Assembly: GCF_008831045.1 (NCBI RefSeq)
Contig: NZ_WAJS01000002.1
Span: 1-64,000, forward strand
Source: Adlercreutzia muris
Lineage (GTDB): Bacteria; Actinomycetota; Coriobacteriia; Coriobacteriales; Eggerthellaceae
Reading direction: 5' to 3'
Length of the DNA stretch: 64,000 nt
Position 1 is the first letter of the stretch. Each line of letters opens with the position of its first letter. Position numbers and translations under genes: made by a program. The notes below the pieces were generated by a model. That model saw only the letters and a list, made by a program, of their open reading frames with translations, made no database searches and was not told where the DNA came from. Positions 1-8,439 of this stretch are shown here, piece after piece.

Positions 1-98
1 CGCCCGAGAACTCGTCTCGGGCTCCATCCTCAGTATCCGGTTGTCAAGGTTCCGCGGGCCTCGCCCGCCGCCGTCTCTCGCGAGCGGCGCAAGGAAGT
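1..98 (-). other. Transcribed leader running off the left edge, possibly of an rRNA operon
   Basis: This stretch lies downstream of a strong leftward promoter and has no convincing reading frame. Read on the minus strand it contains GC-rich palindromic segments and the phrase AACCTTGACAACCGGATACTG, split here as AACCTTGACA and ACCGGATACTG, which resembles the processing or antitermination segments of rRNA leaders and spacers in Gram-positive bacteria. The last 20 bases form a hairpin around CCCGAGA/TCTCGGG. An rRNA operon beyond the edge is inference; a tRNA cluster or another stable RNA would look similar. Confidence 0.35.
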
Positions 99-127
99 AC
101 TTTACAGGTCGGCTCCGGTCTTGTCAA
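99..127 (-). promoter_or_regulatory. Strong sigma-70 type promoter with upstream A-rich element
   Basis: On the minus strand there is a perfect -35 TTGACA (122-127), a 17-base spacer and a -10 TAAAGT (99-104). Just upstream on the same strand (about 128-150) lies an A-rich stretch containing GAATTTCGAAAAAAG, as in UP elements of stable-RNA promoters. Transcription would run off the left end of the window. The stretch between this promoter and the next gene (about 150-271) is GC-rich and shows nothing recognisable. Confidence 0.55.
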
Positions 128-271
128 GAACTTTTTTCGAAATTCTTTCGGAGCCGCCCCCCCGCCCGCGGCCCTGGGGTCCGGCGGCCGCGCCTTCCCC
201 GAGCGCGGACTGCATATGATACACCGTCCGGCGGATCGCGCAAGGGGGGATTTTCGGCTTTTTTGGAAAAA

Positions 272-1198
272 CTAATTTCCGTGGCGGCCGTGACCGCCGT
301 GACCGCCTCCACGGCCCTGATGCGCACCGCTTCCGGAGGAAGCGATGGAAGCCTCGTCTCCCGCGCCTTCGCTGTGGCAGGCATCAATGTGATCGCGCAG
401 CTGGCGCATGGACATGGAAGCGCAGTCTTCGAGCGTATAGGAGGGATCGAGCTCCATAAGTTCCTGGGCCGCCTGGTAGCGACCGACGCACAGGCCCACC
501 TCTGCCGCGGCGTCGCGCGTGTCGGCGTCGGTGCGCTGACAGGCGTGCTCGCAGGGCATGGAGGCCATGGCGGCATCGCTCTGGGCCACAAGATCTGATC
601 CCAGGCGGTCGTTCTCCGACACGACATTGATGTCGATGAAGGCATCGGCGTCAGCATAGGAGGCGAAAACCTCACTGGCCATGAGGGCATCGATCGCGTC
701 CTTGTAAGAGCGATGCAGCACGGGCACCGCGTCAAGCACCGTGCGACCGTCATCGTTGAGGGCGTCGGCGCCGATGACCACACCGAAGGGGTTCACGGCC
801 AGTTCGATGGCCGGGTTCACGTCGATATCCACATAGGCCGAAGGCGTCTGATAGACTCCGTAGACGCCGAAAGCTGCCAATACGAGCAGCAGGCACGCTG
901 CCAGTGCCGTCACGAAACGAGCGCGCGGCCGGCGACGAAGAGGCGCAGACGCGACGGCTCCCCGGACCGGAGCTTCCGTCTCAGCGGGGGAAAGGGCGGG
1001 GAGCGAGAACGGGCTCGCCACCTCGGCTGCCTCGGCCTGCGAGGAAAGGCCAGCGCACGGCTGGGGGGAAACCACCCGACCGCCGCCCTCCTGGCAATGA
1101 CGAGCCTCTTCAATGGCGGCGAGGGTGCGGGCACGCACGGGGGCGGGAAGATGCTGGGATTCGTAGGCTTCGCGCAGGCGCTGTTCGATATCGGTCAT
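272..1198 (-). CDS. RsgI-like membrane anti-sigma factor
   Basis: The 308-residue protein should hold the adjacent ECF sigma factor at the membrane. Residues 1-90 are cytoplasmic and begin with an anti-sigma-like helix (TDIEQRLREAYESQ). One membrane helix spans about 94-114. The external part starts with YVDIDVNPAIELAVNPFG (about 122-139), the signature of the RsgI extracellular domain; in Bacillus and Clostridium relatives this SEA-like domain cleaves itself at Asn-Pro, here N128-P129. The last 20 residues are rich in Gly and His (GGGHGGHGRHG). The start ATG overlaps the sigma stop codon (ATGA), so the two are translationally coupled. What the outer domain senses is unknown; the His-rich tail hints at metal binding. 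Confidence 0.75.
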   Translation of the reverse strand: MTDIEQRLREAYESQHLPAPVRARTLAAIEEARHCQEGGGRVVSPQPCAGLSSQAEAAEVASPFSLPALSPAETEAPVRGAVASAPLRRRPRARFVTALAACLLLVLAAFGVYGVYQTPSAYVDIDVNPAIELAVNPFGVVIGADALNDDGRTVLDAVPVLHRSYKDAIDALMASEVFASYADADAFIDINVVSENDRLGSDLVAQSDAAMASMPCEHACQRTDADTRDAAAEVGLCVGRYQAAQELMELDPSYTLEDCASMSMRQLRDHIDACHSEGAGDEASIASSGSGAHQGRGGGHGGHGRHGN

Positions 1199-1716
1199 TG
1201 CAGAGCCTCCTTCAGCGTCTTCTTGCCGCGGGCGATCCAGCTGTAGACGGTGTTCACCGGGGCATCCATCATGGTGGCGATCTCAGGGGCCGTATAGCCC
1301 TCGTAAAGGGCGAGGTACACGGGGGTGCGGGGCGGATCGTCGAGGTTGTTCATGGCATCGAGCACCTCGGCGATACGGGAATCGGGCTGGACGGCGGGGT
1401 CGCTGGACACGGGAGTGTCGGCGGTGCAGCCCTCCGCCTCCAACGAAGGCGCGTTCCATGCAGCTCGTCGCTGCATATCGCGACAGGTATTGGTGGCGAC
1501 GCGGATGAGCCACGCCTTACGATGCTCCTCGTCGGCAAAGGCCTTTTCGTCGGCGAGGGCGTACTTCAGAAACGCATCCTGAAAAGCGTCTTCCGCATCG
1601 GCAGAGCGGCACAGGGCATTAAGGCAGACGCGCCAGACGGTATCGCCGTGGCGCGTCATGGCTTGCTCTATGTCGTCAGCGGCCCGCACCGATCGGGGAC
1701 AGCCTAGCGCATGCAC
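1195..1716 (-). CDS. ECF RNA polymerase sigma factor
   Basis: A sigma-70 family extracytoplasmic-function sigma factor of about 173 residues. Region 2 is recognised by the DAEDAFQDAFLKYAL stretch and region 4 by TAPEIATMMDAPVNTVYSWIARGKKTL, the helix-turn-helix that reads the -35 element. The longest frame begins with GTG at 1716, inside the end of the upstream secreted-protein gene; an internal ATG at 1659 would cut into region 2, so the GTG or a codon just after it is preferred. It sits between the secreted repeat protein and its probable anti-sigma factor, and the three genes overlap, so this looks like one self-regulated operon. Confidence 0.85.
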   Translation of the reverse strand: MHALGCPRSVRAADDIEQAMTRHGDTVWRVCLNALCRSADAEDAFQDAFLKYALADEKAFADEEHRKAWLIRVATNTCRDMQRRAAWNAPSLEAEGCTADTPVSSDPAVQPDSRIAEVLDAMNNLDDPPRTPVYLALYEGYTAPEIATMMDAPVNTVYSWIARGKKTLKEALQ

Positions 1717-2291
1717 CCGTGGCCGCGACCATGACCACCGCCATGGTGGCCGCGACCGCCGGTGCCGTTCTCGTAGTTGTCGCAGACATCGTTATCGTTG
1801 TCGTCCACGTAACCACGGCCACCGCCGTTGCCATTGCCAGCGCCATTACCGTTACCAGTACCGTTGCCGTAGTTGTCGCAGACGCCGTTGCCGTCGGCAT
1901 CGACGTAGCCCGGGCAAGCGGCTCCAGTGGCACCGCAGCTGTCGCAAGCGCCATCGCCGTCGGCATCGACGTAGCCACCGCAGGCGCCGATGTGATTCTC
2001 GGGATGGTGATAGCCGTAGGCACGGGAAGCGTCCTGGCCCTCGGGAGCCGGCAGGGCCCCAGACTCGGGAACCGCCTCGGGCTCGGGGGCCTCGTCCGCC
2101 GCAGCGACCTTCTCGGCCTCGGCCGGAGCCTCGGGAGCTGGATTAGCCTTGGCCTGGGCGGCCGGCTTGGGAGCCTGGGCCGGGGCAATCGGCTCAGCCG
2201 CAGGGCTCGGAGAAAGCGTGGCAAACGCCACTGCCGGCACACACAGAGCCGCAACGAGCGCGATGATAATGGCGAATGTGGACTTCTTCAT
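1704..2291 (-). CDS. Secreted protein with DADGDGxCD-type repeats and Gly/His-rich tail
   Basis: A 195-residue exported protein of unknown function. Residues 1-24 form a Sec signal peptide (KKST, hydrophobic core, AFA). A Pro/Ala/Glu-rich linker follows to about residue 95. The C-terminal half has three repeats of the form GYVDADGDGxCDxxG, and their regularly spaced Asp residues suggest Ca2+ binding as in thrombospondin type 3 or dockerin-like loops. The end is Gly/His-rich (GGRGHHGGGHGRGHGC). A clear Shine-Dalgarno AAGGAGGAG precedes the ATG. It is the first gene of the sigma/anti-sigma operon and its tail resembles that of the anti-sigma factor, so both may respond to the same ligand, possibly a metal or calcium (inference). 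Confidence 0.75.
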   Translation of the reverse strand: MKKSTFAIIIALVAALCVPAVAFATLSPSPAAEPIAPAQAPKPAAQAKANPAPEAPAEAEKVAAADEAPEPEAVPESGALPAPEGQDASRAYGYHHPENHIGACGGYVDADGDGACDSCGATGAACPGYVDADGNGVCDNYGNGTGNGNGAGNGNGGGRGYVDDNDNDVCDNYENGTGGRGHHGGGHGRGHGCMR

Positions 2292-2408
2292 GGTTCAAGC
2301 TCCTCCTTGAGTTCTCTTCCGTCTCTGCAAGTAACACGATTCAGCCTTGCGAATCCTTGCAAGAAATTTGAAAACTTTTCGGAACGCCCGCTGCCGACGC
2401 GAGAAGGC

Positions 2409-3620
2409 CTACACGAGGCGGACGAACTTGCGCTTGCCCACCTGAATGACGGCCCCCTCCAGCAGGGCCGGCTCCACATTGTAGGCCTTGGGGGCCAAAG
2501 CCTCGCCGTTGACCTTCACGCCGCCCTGATCGATGAGGCTGCGCGCCTCGCTCACGCTGCTCGCGAGCCCCGCCTGGTGGATGAGGCGCGCCACATAGAC
2601 GAGCCCCTCGTCGTTGGGGGTCAGGTCGGCGGCGAACTCGGCGATGTCCTCGGGGACGGCATGCTGCTTGAACACGAGGTCGAAAGCGGCCTCGGCCTCC
2701 TCAGCCGCAAGATTACCATGGTAGGCGGCCACGATGTTGCGGGCGAGCGCCCGCTTCACCTTGTTGGGATGCAGCTCATCGGCCGCCAGCCCCGCCTCGA
2801 TGGCGTCAATCTCGTCGACGGACTCGGTGGAGGCCAGGCGGTAGTACTTCACCATAAGCTCGTCGGGGATGGACATGACCTTGCCGAACATGTCGGCCGG
2901 CTCGTCGGTGAGCCCGATGTAGTTGCCGTAGCTCTTCGACATCTTCTTCACGCCGTCGGTGCCCTCCAGAAGCGGCAGAGTGAGGCAGACCTGGGGCTCC
3001 ATGCCCATTTTCTCCATGAGCTCGCGGCCGGCAAGCAGGTTGAACAGCTGGTCGGTGCCGCCGAGCTCCACGTCGGCCTTGATGACCACGGAGTCGTAGG
3101 CCTGCATGACCGGATAGAGGAACTCGTGCAGGCTGATGGATTGCCCGGACGTGTAGCGGTTGTGGAAGTCGTCGCGTTCCAAGATGCGTGCCACGGTGAA
3201 ATTCGCCAGCAGCTTCAGGAGCTGCTCCATATCCAAATCGAGGATCCACTCGGAGTTGTAGCGCAGGACGGTCTTCTCCGGGTCGAGCACCTTGAAGGCC
3301 TGGTCGACGTAGGTTTGGGCGTTCTCCTGGATCTGCTCGCGGGAAAGCTGCGGGCGCGTGGAGTTGCGGCCGGACGGATCGCCGATGAGCGCCGTGCCGT
3401 CGCCGATGATGAGGGTCACTTGATGCCCCAGATCCTGGAACTGGCGCAGCTTGCGCAGGGGCACCGCATGGCCCAGATGGATGTCGGGGGCCGTCGGGTC
3501 GACACCGAGCTTCACGTTCAGCGGCACGCCGCGCTTGAGCTTCTCCAAAAGCGCCGCCTCCGGCACGATCTGTGCCGTCCCGGATTTGATGATGTGCAGT
3601 TGTTCCTCAGGAGTAAGCAT
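2409..3620 (-). CDS. tyrS: Tyrosyl-tRNA synthetase
   Basis: Class I aminoacyl-tRNA synthetase that charges tRNA-Tyr in the cytoplasm. The HIGH-type motif is IHLGHAVPL, the KMSKS motif is KKMSKSYGN, and the C-terminal S4 RNA-binding domain is present (DQGGVKVNGEAL to the end). At 403 residues it has the normal bacterial length. The ATG at 3620 (MLTPEEQ) is chosen because the frame upstream of it has no family similarity and contains the probable promoter. It is followed downstream by the sigma-factor operon with a 117-base gap. Confidence 0.95.
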   Translation of the reverse strand: MLTPEEQLHIIKSGTAQIVPEAALLEKLKRGVPLNVKLGVDPTAPDIHLGHAVPLRKLRQFQDLGHQVTLIIGDGTALIGDPSGRNSTRPQLSREQIQENAQTYVDQAFKVLDPEKTVLRYNSEWILDLDMEQLLKLLANFTVARILERDDFHNRYTSGQSISLHEFLYPVMQAYDSVVIKADVELGGTDQLFNLLAGRELMEKMGMEPQVCLTLPLLEGTDGVKKMSKSYGNYIGLTDEPADMFGKVMSIPDELMVKYYRLASTESVDEIDAIEAGLAADELHPNKVKRALARNIVAAYHGNLAAEEAEAAFDLVFKQHAVPEDIAEFAADLTPNDEGLVYVARLIHQAGLASSVSEARSLIDQGGVKVNGEALAPKAYNVEPALLEGAVIQVGKRKFVRLV

Positions 3621-3652
3621 GAAGCACCCGCTTTTCTCGTTTTCGCTGTACC

Positions 3653-3682
3653 AATATATAAGTGTAGGCGATTCTAGCACAA
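3653..3682 (-). promoter_or_regulatory. Probable tyrS promoter
   Basis: On the minus strand: -35 TTGTGC (3677-3682), 18-base spacer, -10 TATATT (3653-3658), about 30 bases before the tyrS start. The same -35 hexamer TTGTGC occurs in the probable greA promoter of this window. Confidence 0.5.
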
Positions 3683-3783
3683 GAACGACGAAAGCCCTGC
3701 ACCTCCAGCGGGAGTGGCGCCCTTTCACCGCAACGACAGCGCGCGATGCCCCTGCCGCGTATCACCCGAGCCCATCGTCCCGT

Positions 3784-5178
3784 TCACTCGAACAGCAGCA
3801 CATTCGGACGCTGTTCGGCGACCTCGCGCAGCGCATCGCTGAAGCCGGCGATGCTGAAGAGGACGAAATGCTCCGCGCGATCGGGGTCGCCCCATTTCAC
3901 GCGGCGGCTCTTCTCCTCCAGGACGGTCAGCACGTCGACGCCAATGGGGCCGTTCTTGAACTTGCACTCGCCGAAGACGATGGCGCTGTCGGCCTCCGAA
4001 AGTCCTACGATATCGATCTCCCCGTCCTTGGCGTCCCACCAACGACCCACCTTTTCCAGGAACATCGGCACGATTCCCTGGGCCGAAAGATCCCAGAGCT
4101 CCGCGCGGCACACGTCCTCGTAGACGTAGGCGACATGGCGATCGATGAAGCTCTTCTTCAGGCGGTCGAGCACTAACTCCCCATGACCCGATTCCAGGTA
4201 GCTCAGACCCGGCTGGACGAACTGGAACCAGAACTGGAGGAAGTTGTCCTTGAGACGATAGAGGCTCTTCTTGCTGTTCTCGGGATTCTTCTCCGTTACG
4301 GGCACTTCGCGCTCGATCATGTCCAGCGAAACGAGCGTCTTGAAATAGCGAGACAGGTGCGTTTGCGGCACTTCCAGGCGGCCCGCGATGGCACCGGCTT
4401 TCCGGTTACCCGCCGCAATCGCCTTGATGATGGAGAAGTAGCTGCCAATCTCCGACACCTCTTTCTGCAGAAGAAACGTCGGCTCGTCGAAGAGGAAGCT
4501 GTCGGGGTTGAGCACGTTGCGGCTGATGGCGCGATACACGTCCGATTCGTCCTCGAACAGCTCGATGTACTTCGGGACGCCTCCCGTCACGCTGTAGAAC
4601 TCCACGAGCTCCCGCCGGCTCTTGCCCTCGAAGAAATCCCCATAGAAGCGAAACGGCAGCGGACGCAGGTGAATTTGCGCTGTGCGTCTTCCATACAGGG
4701 GACTCTCATAGTCGAGCACCTGAGCGCCCATGAGCGTCACGAGCGAGCCGCAGAGGATGACCATGACGTTGCGCTGGCCGAGCATCGTGTCCCAGATGCG
4801 CTGGAAGATCGAGGGAAACGCGCTGTTGGCCTTGCCGAGGTACTGGAATTCGTCGATAACGATGACGAGGCGCTCTTCCGGTGTGGCTGCCTCGGCGAGA
4901 AGGGCGAACAAGTCGTCCCATCTTTCAAACGAGGCCTGGGAGACAAGGGGGGTTTTCAGAAAATCCGCCACCATATCGCGAAAGGCCATGCGATTCTGAT
5001 TCTCCGATTCCTCGGTGGCGAGATAGTACAGTGCAGGCTTATTCTTGCAAAACTCGTTGATCAGAGCCGTCTTCCCCACCCGACGTCTGCCGTAGACGAC
5101 AACGAAGGAGGCCTCTTCTCGGCAGTATTCCCGTTCCAGGGTTTCTCTTTCGGACTGGCGATCGATAAAGCGACCCAT
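3784..5178 (-). CDS. AAA-type ATPase fused to a PD-(D/E)xK nuclease-like domain (copy A)
   Basis: A 464-residue protein of the archaeal-ATPase type (ATPase_2 N-terminus, DUF234-like C-terminus). The Walker A motif is GRRRVGKT (30-37) and Walker B lies in LVIVIDEFQYL. A winged-helix segment follows (AGAIAGRLEVPQTHLSRYFKTL). The C-terminal domain contains DGEIDIVGL and, after a short loop, VFGECKFKN, which fits the PD-(D/E)xK nuclease fold pattern. Function in bacteria is not established; relatives are often multicopy and patchily distributed. A second copy lies at 11606-13000. A 36-base palindrome sits 75 bases upstream of both starts. No transposase or toxin partner is adjacent. Confidence 0.8.
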   Translation of the reverse strand: MGRFIDRQSERETLEREYCREEASFVVVYGRRRVGKTALINEFCKNKPALYYLATEESENQNRMAFRDMVADFLKTPLVSQASFERWDDLFALLAEAATPEERLVIVIDEFQYLGKANSAFPSIFQRIWDTMLGQRNVMVILCGSLVTLMGAQVLDYESPLYGRRTAQIHLRPLPFRFYGDFFEGKSRRELVEFYSVTGGVPKYIELFEDESDVYRAISRNVLNPDSFLFDEPTFLLQKEVSEIGSYFSIIKAIAAGNRKAGAIAGRLEVPQTHLSRYFKTLVSLDMIEREVPVTEKNPENSKKSLYRLKDNFLQFWFQFVQPGLSYLESGHGELVLDRLKKSFIDRHVAYVYEDVCRAELWDLSAQGIVPMFLEKVGRWWDAKDGEIDIVGLSEADSAIVFGECKFKNGPIGVDVLTVLEEKSRRVKWGDPDRAEHFVLFSIAGFSDALREVAEQRPNVLLFE

Positions 5179-5252
5179 GAAACCTCCCAGCTTGAACGCT
5201 TAATGCTCGCACTGCATGCTAGCATGCTTTCTAAAGAATTGGAAGATTATGC

Positions 5253-5288
5253 AGCAAAACATTATGTTGCGGTGCATAATGTTTTGCT
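5253..5288. promoter_or_regulatory. Palindrome upstream of ATPase copy A
   Basis: Perfect 14-base arms AGCAAAACATTATG and CATAATGTTTTGCT separated by 8 bases, 75 bases before the start of the ATPase gene. The minus strand continues with TGCATAATCTTC, which could be a -10 region. The same element with compensating base changes precedes copy B at the same distance, so it is probably an operator or an RNA hairpin. A separate perfect 14-base palindrome, GCATGCTAGCATGC, lies nearer the gene at 5215-5228 and is not conserved in copy B. Confidence 0.65.
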
Positions 5289-5342
5289 ACGCTACCAGCC
5301 ACCATCAGCTTTCTGCCCGATAGGCCGATCGAATACGCATCA

Positions 5343-6248
5343 TCAAAGCCTCCTAGAGTCGGCGAAATGCTCAGCCAGCTCCATGAACTTCACCACACGT
5401 TCACTCAGGTTGTCGGCTCGGTAGTAGAGACACAGAGGCAGTTGCGGCTCAGGCTCCGCAAAGGGCACCACCACGAGATAATCCCGATGCAGTCGCCCTA
5501 CCGACTGCGGAGCCAACGTGAACCCGCGGCGTTCCAAAAGCGCCATCGCCAGTGTTTCAACCTGCCCCACATAGGTAATTTCCTCCGGCACGCAACCTGC
5601 CGCGACAAAGGGCGCGAGAAGCGCAGAATTCATGCGCTCGTAATCTCTTTCCTTGTTGCCGAGCAAAACGAGGGGCACCTCCTTCAGCACTTCTGGTGTC
5701 ACTGCACCCCGACAGGCAAGCTCGCTGCCCTTCCAGATAATCGCCACAACCTGCTCGTGCGCGAAGGGGCGCATGGCGATGCGCCGATCCACATGTGTGG
5801 GGACAGCGGCGCCGAAGGCAAGGTCGCACTCGCCGCTTCCCACAAGCTCAATCCCCCGCTGAGGGCTATTGGACTCCAATTGAATCCCTGAATCGAAAGC
5901 TTGCTGGCCGGCGAAGAGAACCAGGGGCTCAATATAGCTGTCAAGCCAATAATCCGGACAGCTCAAGCGCAGAGGCGGCCGAGCAAACCGAATAGCATCA
6001 ATAGCCTCAAGAGCGCTTTTGTAGCAATCATCCATTTGGCGAAAGTACTTTACGGCCACAGCGCCGGCCTCGCTCAGTTGCACCTCACGTGTAGTGCGAT
6101 TGAAAAGAGGGACGCCTAACTCCCTTTCAAGAGCCGCAACGCGACGGCTGACCGTTGCTTGGCTGGAATAGAGGCGCCGCGCGGCCTCGGTATAGCTTAG
6201 AGTATCGGCTACGGCGAGAAAATCACGAAGATACTCTACGCAAAACAC
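5343..6248 (-). CDS. LysR-family transcriptional regulator
   Basis: A 301-residue LysR regulator: N-terminal winged helix-turn-helix (SYTEAARRLYSSQATVSRRVAALERELGVPLF split around residues 18-50) and a periplasmic-binding-protein-like effector domain. The start is GTG at 6248. It is divergent from the Tat flavoprotein gene at 6421 with 172 bases between them, the usual arrangement for a LysR protein activating its neighbour in response to a substrate. The gap is relatively A/T-rich, but no single LysR box could be assigned with confidence. Confidence 0.9.
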   Translation of the reverse strand: MFCVEYLRDFLAVADTLSYTEAARRLYSSQATVSRRVAALERELGVPLFNRTTREVQLSEAGAVAVKYFRQMDDCYKSALEAIDAIRFARPPLRLSCPDYWLDSYIEPLVLFAGQQAFDSGIQLESNSPQRGIELVGSGECDLAFGAAVPTHVDRRIAMRPFAHEQVVAIIWKGSELACRGAVTPEVLKEVPLVLLGNKERDYERMNSALLAPFVAAGCVPEEITYVGQVETLAMALLERRGFTLAPQSVGRLHRDYLVVVPFAEPEPQLPLCLYYRADNLSERVVKFMELAEHFADSRRL

Positions 6249-6420
6249 CTCTGCCCCTTTTCCATCCCCCCGATGTTTTCAACAACGCCTCAATTATACA
6301 CTCTCTGCATAAATATCACTCCATACTGCAAGAATTTCCGAAGCTCCTCGCCCTCACAATACTGATCGAAGGCCGTCACACATTACGGCAAGAGACATCG
6401 GACACGATGGGAGGAACCCT

Positions 6421-8379
6421 ATGGGGACAAAAAGAGGAGCAGATTTCAGTAGGCGCCAGTTTCTTCAACTTTCCGCCGTTATCTCAGCGGGGGCGGTAGC
6501 TTCTGGCTCCCTTGGGTGCGCACCGCGCGCTGAGAGCGACACCCTCAGCGACACCGGATCTGGGACCTCGACGACTTACGCCGAGGGAACGTACCGGGCA
6601 ACATCATTCGGCAAGAAGAGCGATATTACCGTGGAGACGAACTTTTCCAGCGACGCTATCGAGTCTGTCGAAATTATCGATCACGGCGAGACGGAGCGCA
6701 TCGCGCAAGCGGCCCTCGGCAAGCTCCCCGAGCAGATCGTCGAATTCCAGTCGCTCGGCCTTGACACCGTAACGGGAGCCACGCTCACCAGCATGGCCGT
6801 GCTGGACGCAGTGGCCCAGTGCGCAGAGCAGGCCGGCGGCGACGTCACCGCGCTCAAAACCGTCCCGGGTCCCGAAAAGTCGGGGGGATCGGAGGAGCTG
6901 GAAGGCGATCTTGTGGTCATCGGCGCCGGCATCTCGGGCATGGCGTGCGCCCTGGCGGCGGCCCAACGCGGCGCAAAGGTAATTGTGTTCGAGAAGTCTT
7001 CCAGTATGGGAGGAAACGCCCTAGTAAGCGGCGGTTTCATCGAGCATACTCAGGCGCCCGCCGAACTGCGCGTCGACACCAACGACGGTTATACCGACAT
7101 CTTCCAAGAGATCCTACAGTTCAACTTAGACGCGGGCACCGACCCGTCAGTCGTCGAGGCCGTCCAGAAACAGTGGGACGACTACTACGAATCAGGCAAC
7201 ACCAAGCTCTTCAGCTCGCCCGAGTTCCTGGGGCTACAATTGCGCATGCTCGAGGGAAATACCTACGATTTTCAGCATACCTACGCCACCGACGTCGCCT
7301 CCGGCGTTGAATGGCTCAGCACCATGAACTACCCCTGGATGCCCCTTGTAGCCATTCCCGGATACTCGTGGGCCCACTTCTCCGGGTCGAGCGAGGACGT
7401 AAATGGCGAGGGCTACTTCAACACCTTCGAGCGCGAAATGGACGGGCTCGACCTCACCATCTTGTTCGCCACCGCCGCCGAGGAACTTCTCACCGAGGGG
7501 AAAACGGTCGTCGGCGTCAAAGGCACCTGCGCCGCCGACGGAACTACTTATACCGTAAAGGCGAAAGACGCTGTTGTCGTGGCCTCCGGCGGATATGCAG
7601 ACAACCAGGACATGCTCAAAGAGCATGACAAGATGTGGCACTGGGACGAATTGTCCGCCTTCCATTGCGACAACAACTACGGTCACACCGGCGACGGCAT
7701 CCGCATGGCCATGGAAGCCGGCGCTGCTTTTGGCGAGCTCGACTTCAACCAGATGGTCTTCCCCTTCGTGGATACCGTGCTCTATGCCACCGAGACCACC
7801 GTTGGAACAACCAACGAAAGCATCTATGTGAACAAAGCCGGCGAGCGCTTCTGCGACGAGGGAGGCAGCCGCACCGACATGACGATCGCCCTTATGAACC
7901 AAGAGAACGGCGTGGGCTTCCAGGTGGTCGATCACGACAGCGCTATGATCACCGACGGCCACACGCACACGGGCATGGACGTTGAGTACGCCATCGAGCG
8001 AGGCATTCTCTACCGGGCGGACACCCTCGAAGAGTTGGCGTCGCTCATGGGCGTCGACGAGAAGACCTTCTTGGGAACGGTCGAGAAGTACAATCAGATG
8101 TGCGACTCGCTCAACGACCCGGACTTCGGTCGTTCCAGCTTCGGGCCGAAGGCGCGCCTCGAGACACCGCCGTTTTACGCCTCGCCCCGCACGTGGGCCA
8201 TGCACATCACTATGGACGGCGTCTCCACGGATTCCGAGCATCGCGCTCTCGATGCGAATGGCAACCCCGTGCCTAACCTTTACGTCGTCGGCGAGGCCGC
8301 ATGCGGAGGCCGCGGCGTGGGCTCTCTTGGTGCCGGGCACTCTGTAGCGGAAGCGCTCTACGGAACCGCTACCGCCTAG
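6421..8379 (+). CDS. Tat-exported FMN/FAD flavoprotein reductase (fumarate reductase-like)
   Basis: A 652-residue exported flavoenzyme. The signal has the twin-arginine SRRQFLQLS (10-18) and a lipobox ending at C33. An FMN-binding domain carries DTVTGATLTS (115-124), where ApbE-type transferases attach FMN through Thr. The FAD domain starts with VVIGAGISGMACALAAA (168 onward) and ends with GSLGAGHSVAEAL. Soluble fumarate reductases have a His before TMGG and a catalytic Arg in RLGG; here the equivalents read MHITMDGV and SLGAGHS, so the substrate is probably not fumarate. No cytochrome subunit is nearby. It has a good ribosome site (GGAGG) and is followed 60 bases on by a second flavoprotein, so the pair is probably an operon controlled by the divergent LysR protein. 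Confidence 0.85.
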   Translation: MGTKRGADFSRRQFLQLSAVISAGAVASGSLGCAPRAESDTLSDTGSGTSTTYAEGTYRATSFGKKSDITVETNFSSDAIESVEIIDHGETERIAQAALGKLPEQIVEFQSLGLDTVTGATLTSMAVLDAVAQCAEQAGGDVTALKTVPGPEKSGGSEELEGDLVVIGAGISGMACALAAAQRGAKVIVFEKSSSMGGNALVSGGFIEHTQAPAELRVDTNDGYTDIFQEILQFNLDAGTDPSVVEAVQKQWDDYYESGNTKLFSSPEFLGLQLRMLEGNTYDFQHTYATDVASGVEWLSTMNYPWMPLVAIPGYSWAHFSGSSEDVNGEGYFNTFEREMDGLDLTILFATAAEELLTEGKTVVGVKGTCAADGTTYTVKAKDAVVVASGGYADNQDMLKEHDKMWHWDELSAFHCDNNYGHTGDGIRMAMEAGAAFGELDFNQMVFPFVDTVLYATETTVGTTNESIYVNKAGERFCDEGGSRTDMTIALMNQENGVGFQVVDHDSAMITDGHTHTGMDVEYAIERGILYRADTLEELASLMGVDEKTFLGTVEKYNQMCDSLNDPDFGRSSFGPKARLETPPFYASPRTWAMHITMDGVSTDSEHRALDANGNPVPNLYVVGEAACGGRGVGSLGAGHSVAEALYGTATA

Positions 8380-8439
8380 CACCGCAGGCCCACCGATCAA
8401 AAGCAATCCCAACCGGACAATCATCGTTAGGAGACTATC

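Noticed and set aside
1719-3677. Long open frame (652 codons) on the plus strand opposite tyrS and the sigma operon
   Set aside because: It is antisense to clear genes, has low-complexity His/Val-rich translation and no ribosome site; a GC-rich shadow. The same applies to long antisense frames at 13102-15771, 45837-47918 and 57587-60154.
3784-5178. Insertion-sequence interpretation of the twin ATPase genes
   Set aside because: No transposase motif, no terminal inverted repeats enclosing the gene and no target duplication were seen.
6520-6560. LSDTG as a sortase signal
   Set aside because: It is near the N-terminus, lacks the Pro of LPxTG and has no following hydrophobic anchor and positive tail.
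6421-8379. Fumarate reductase assignment
   Set aside because: The catalytic motifs expected for fumarate reduction are altered, so only the general family is given.
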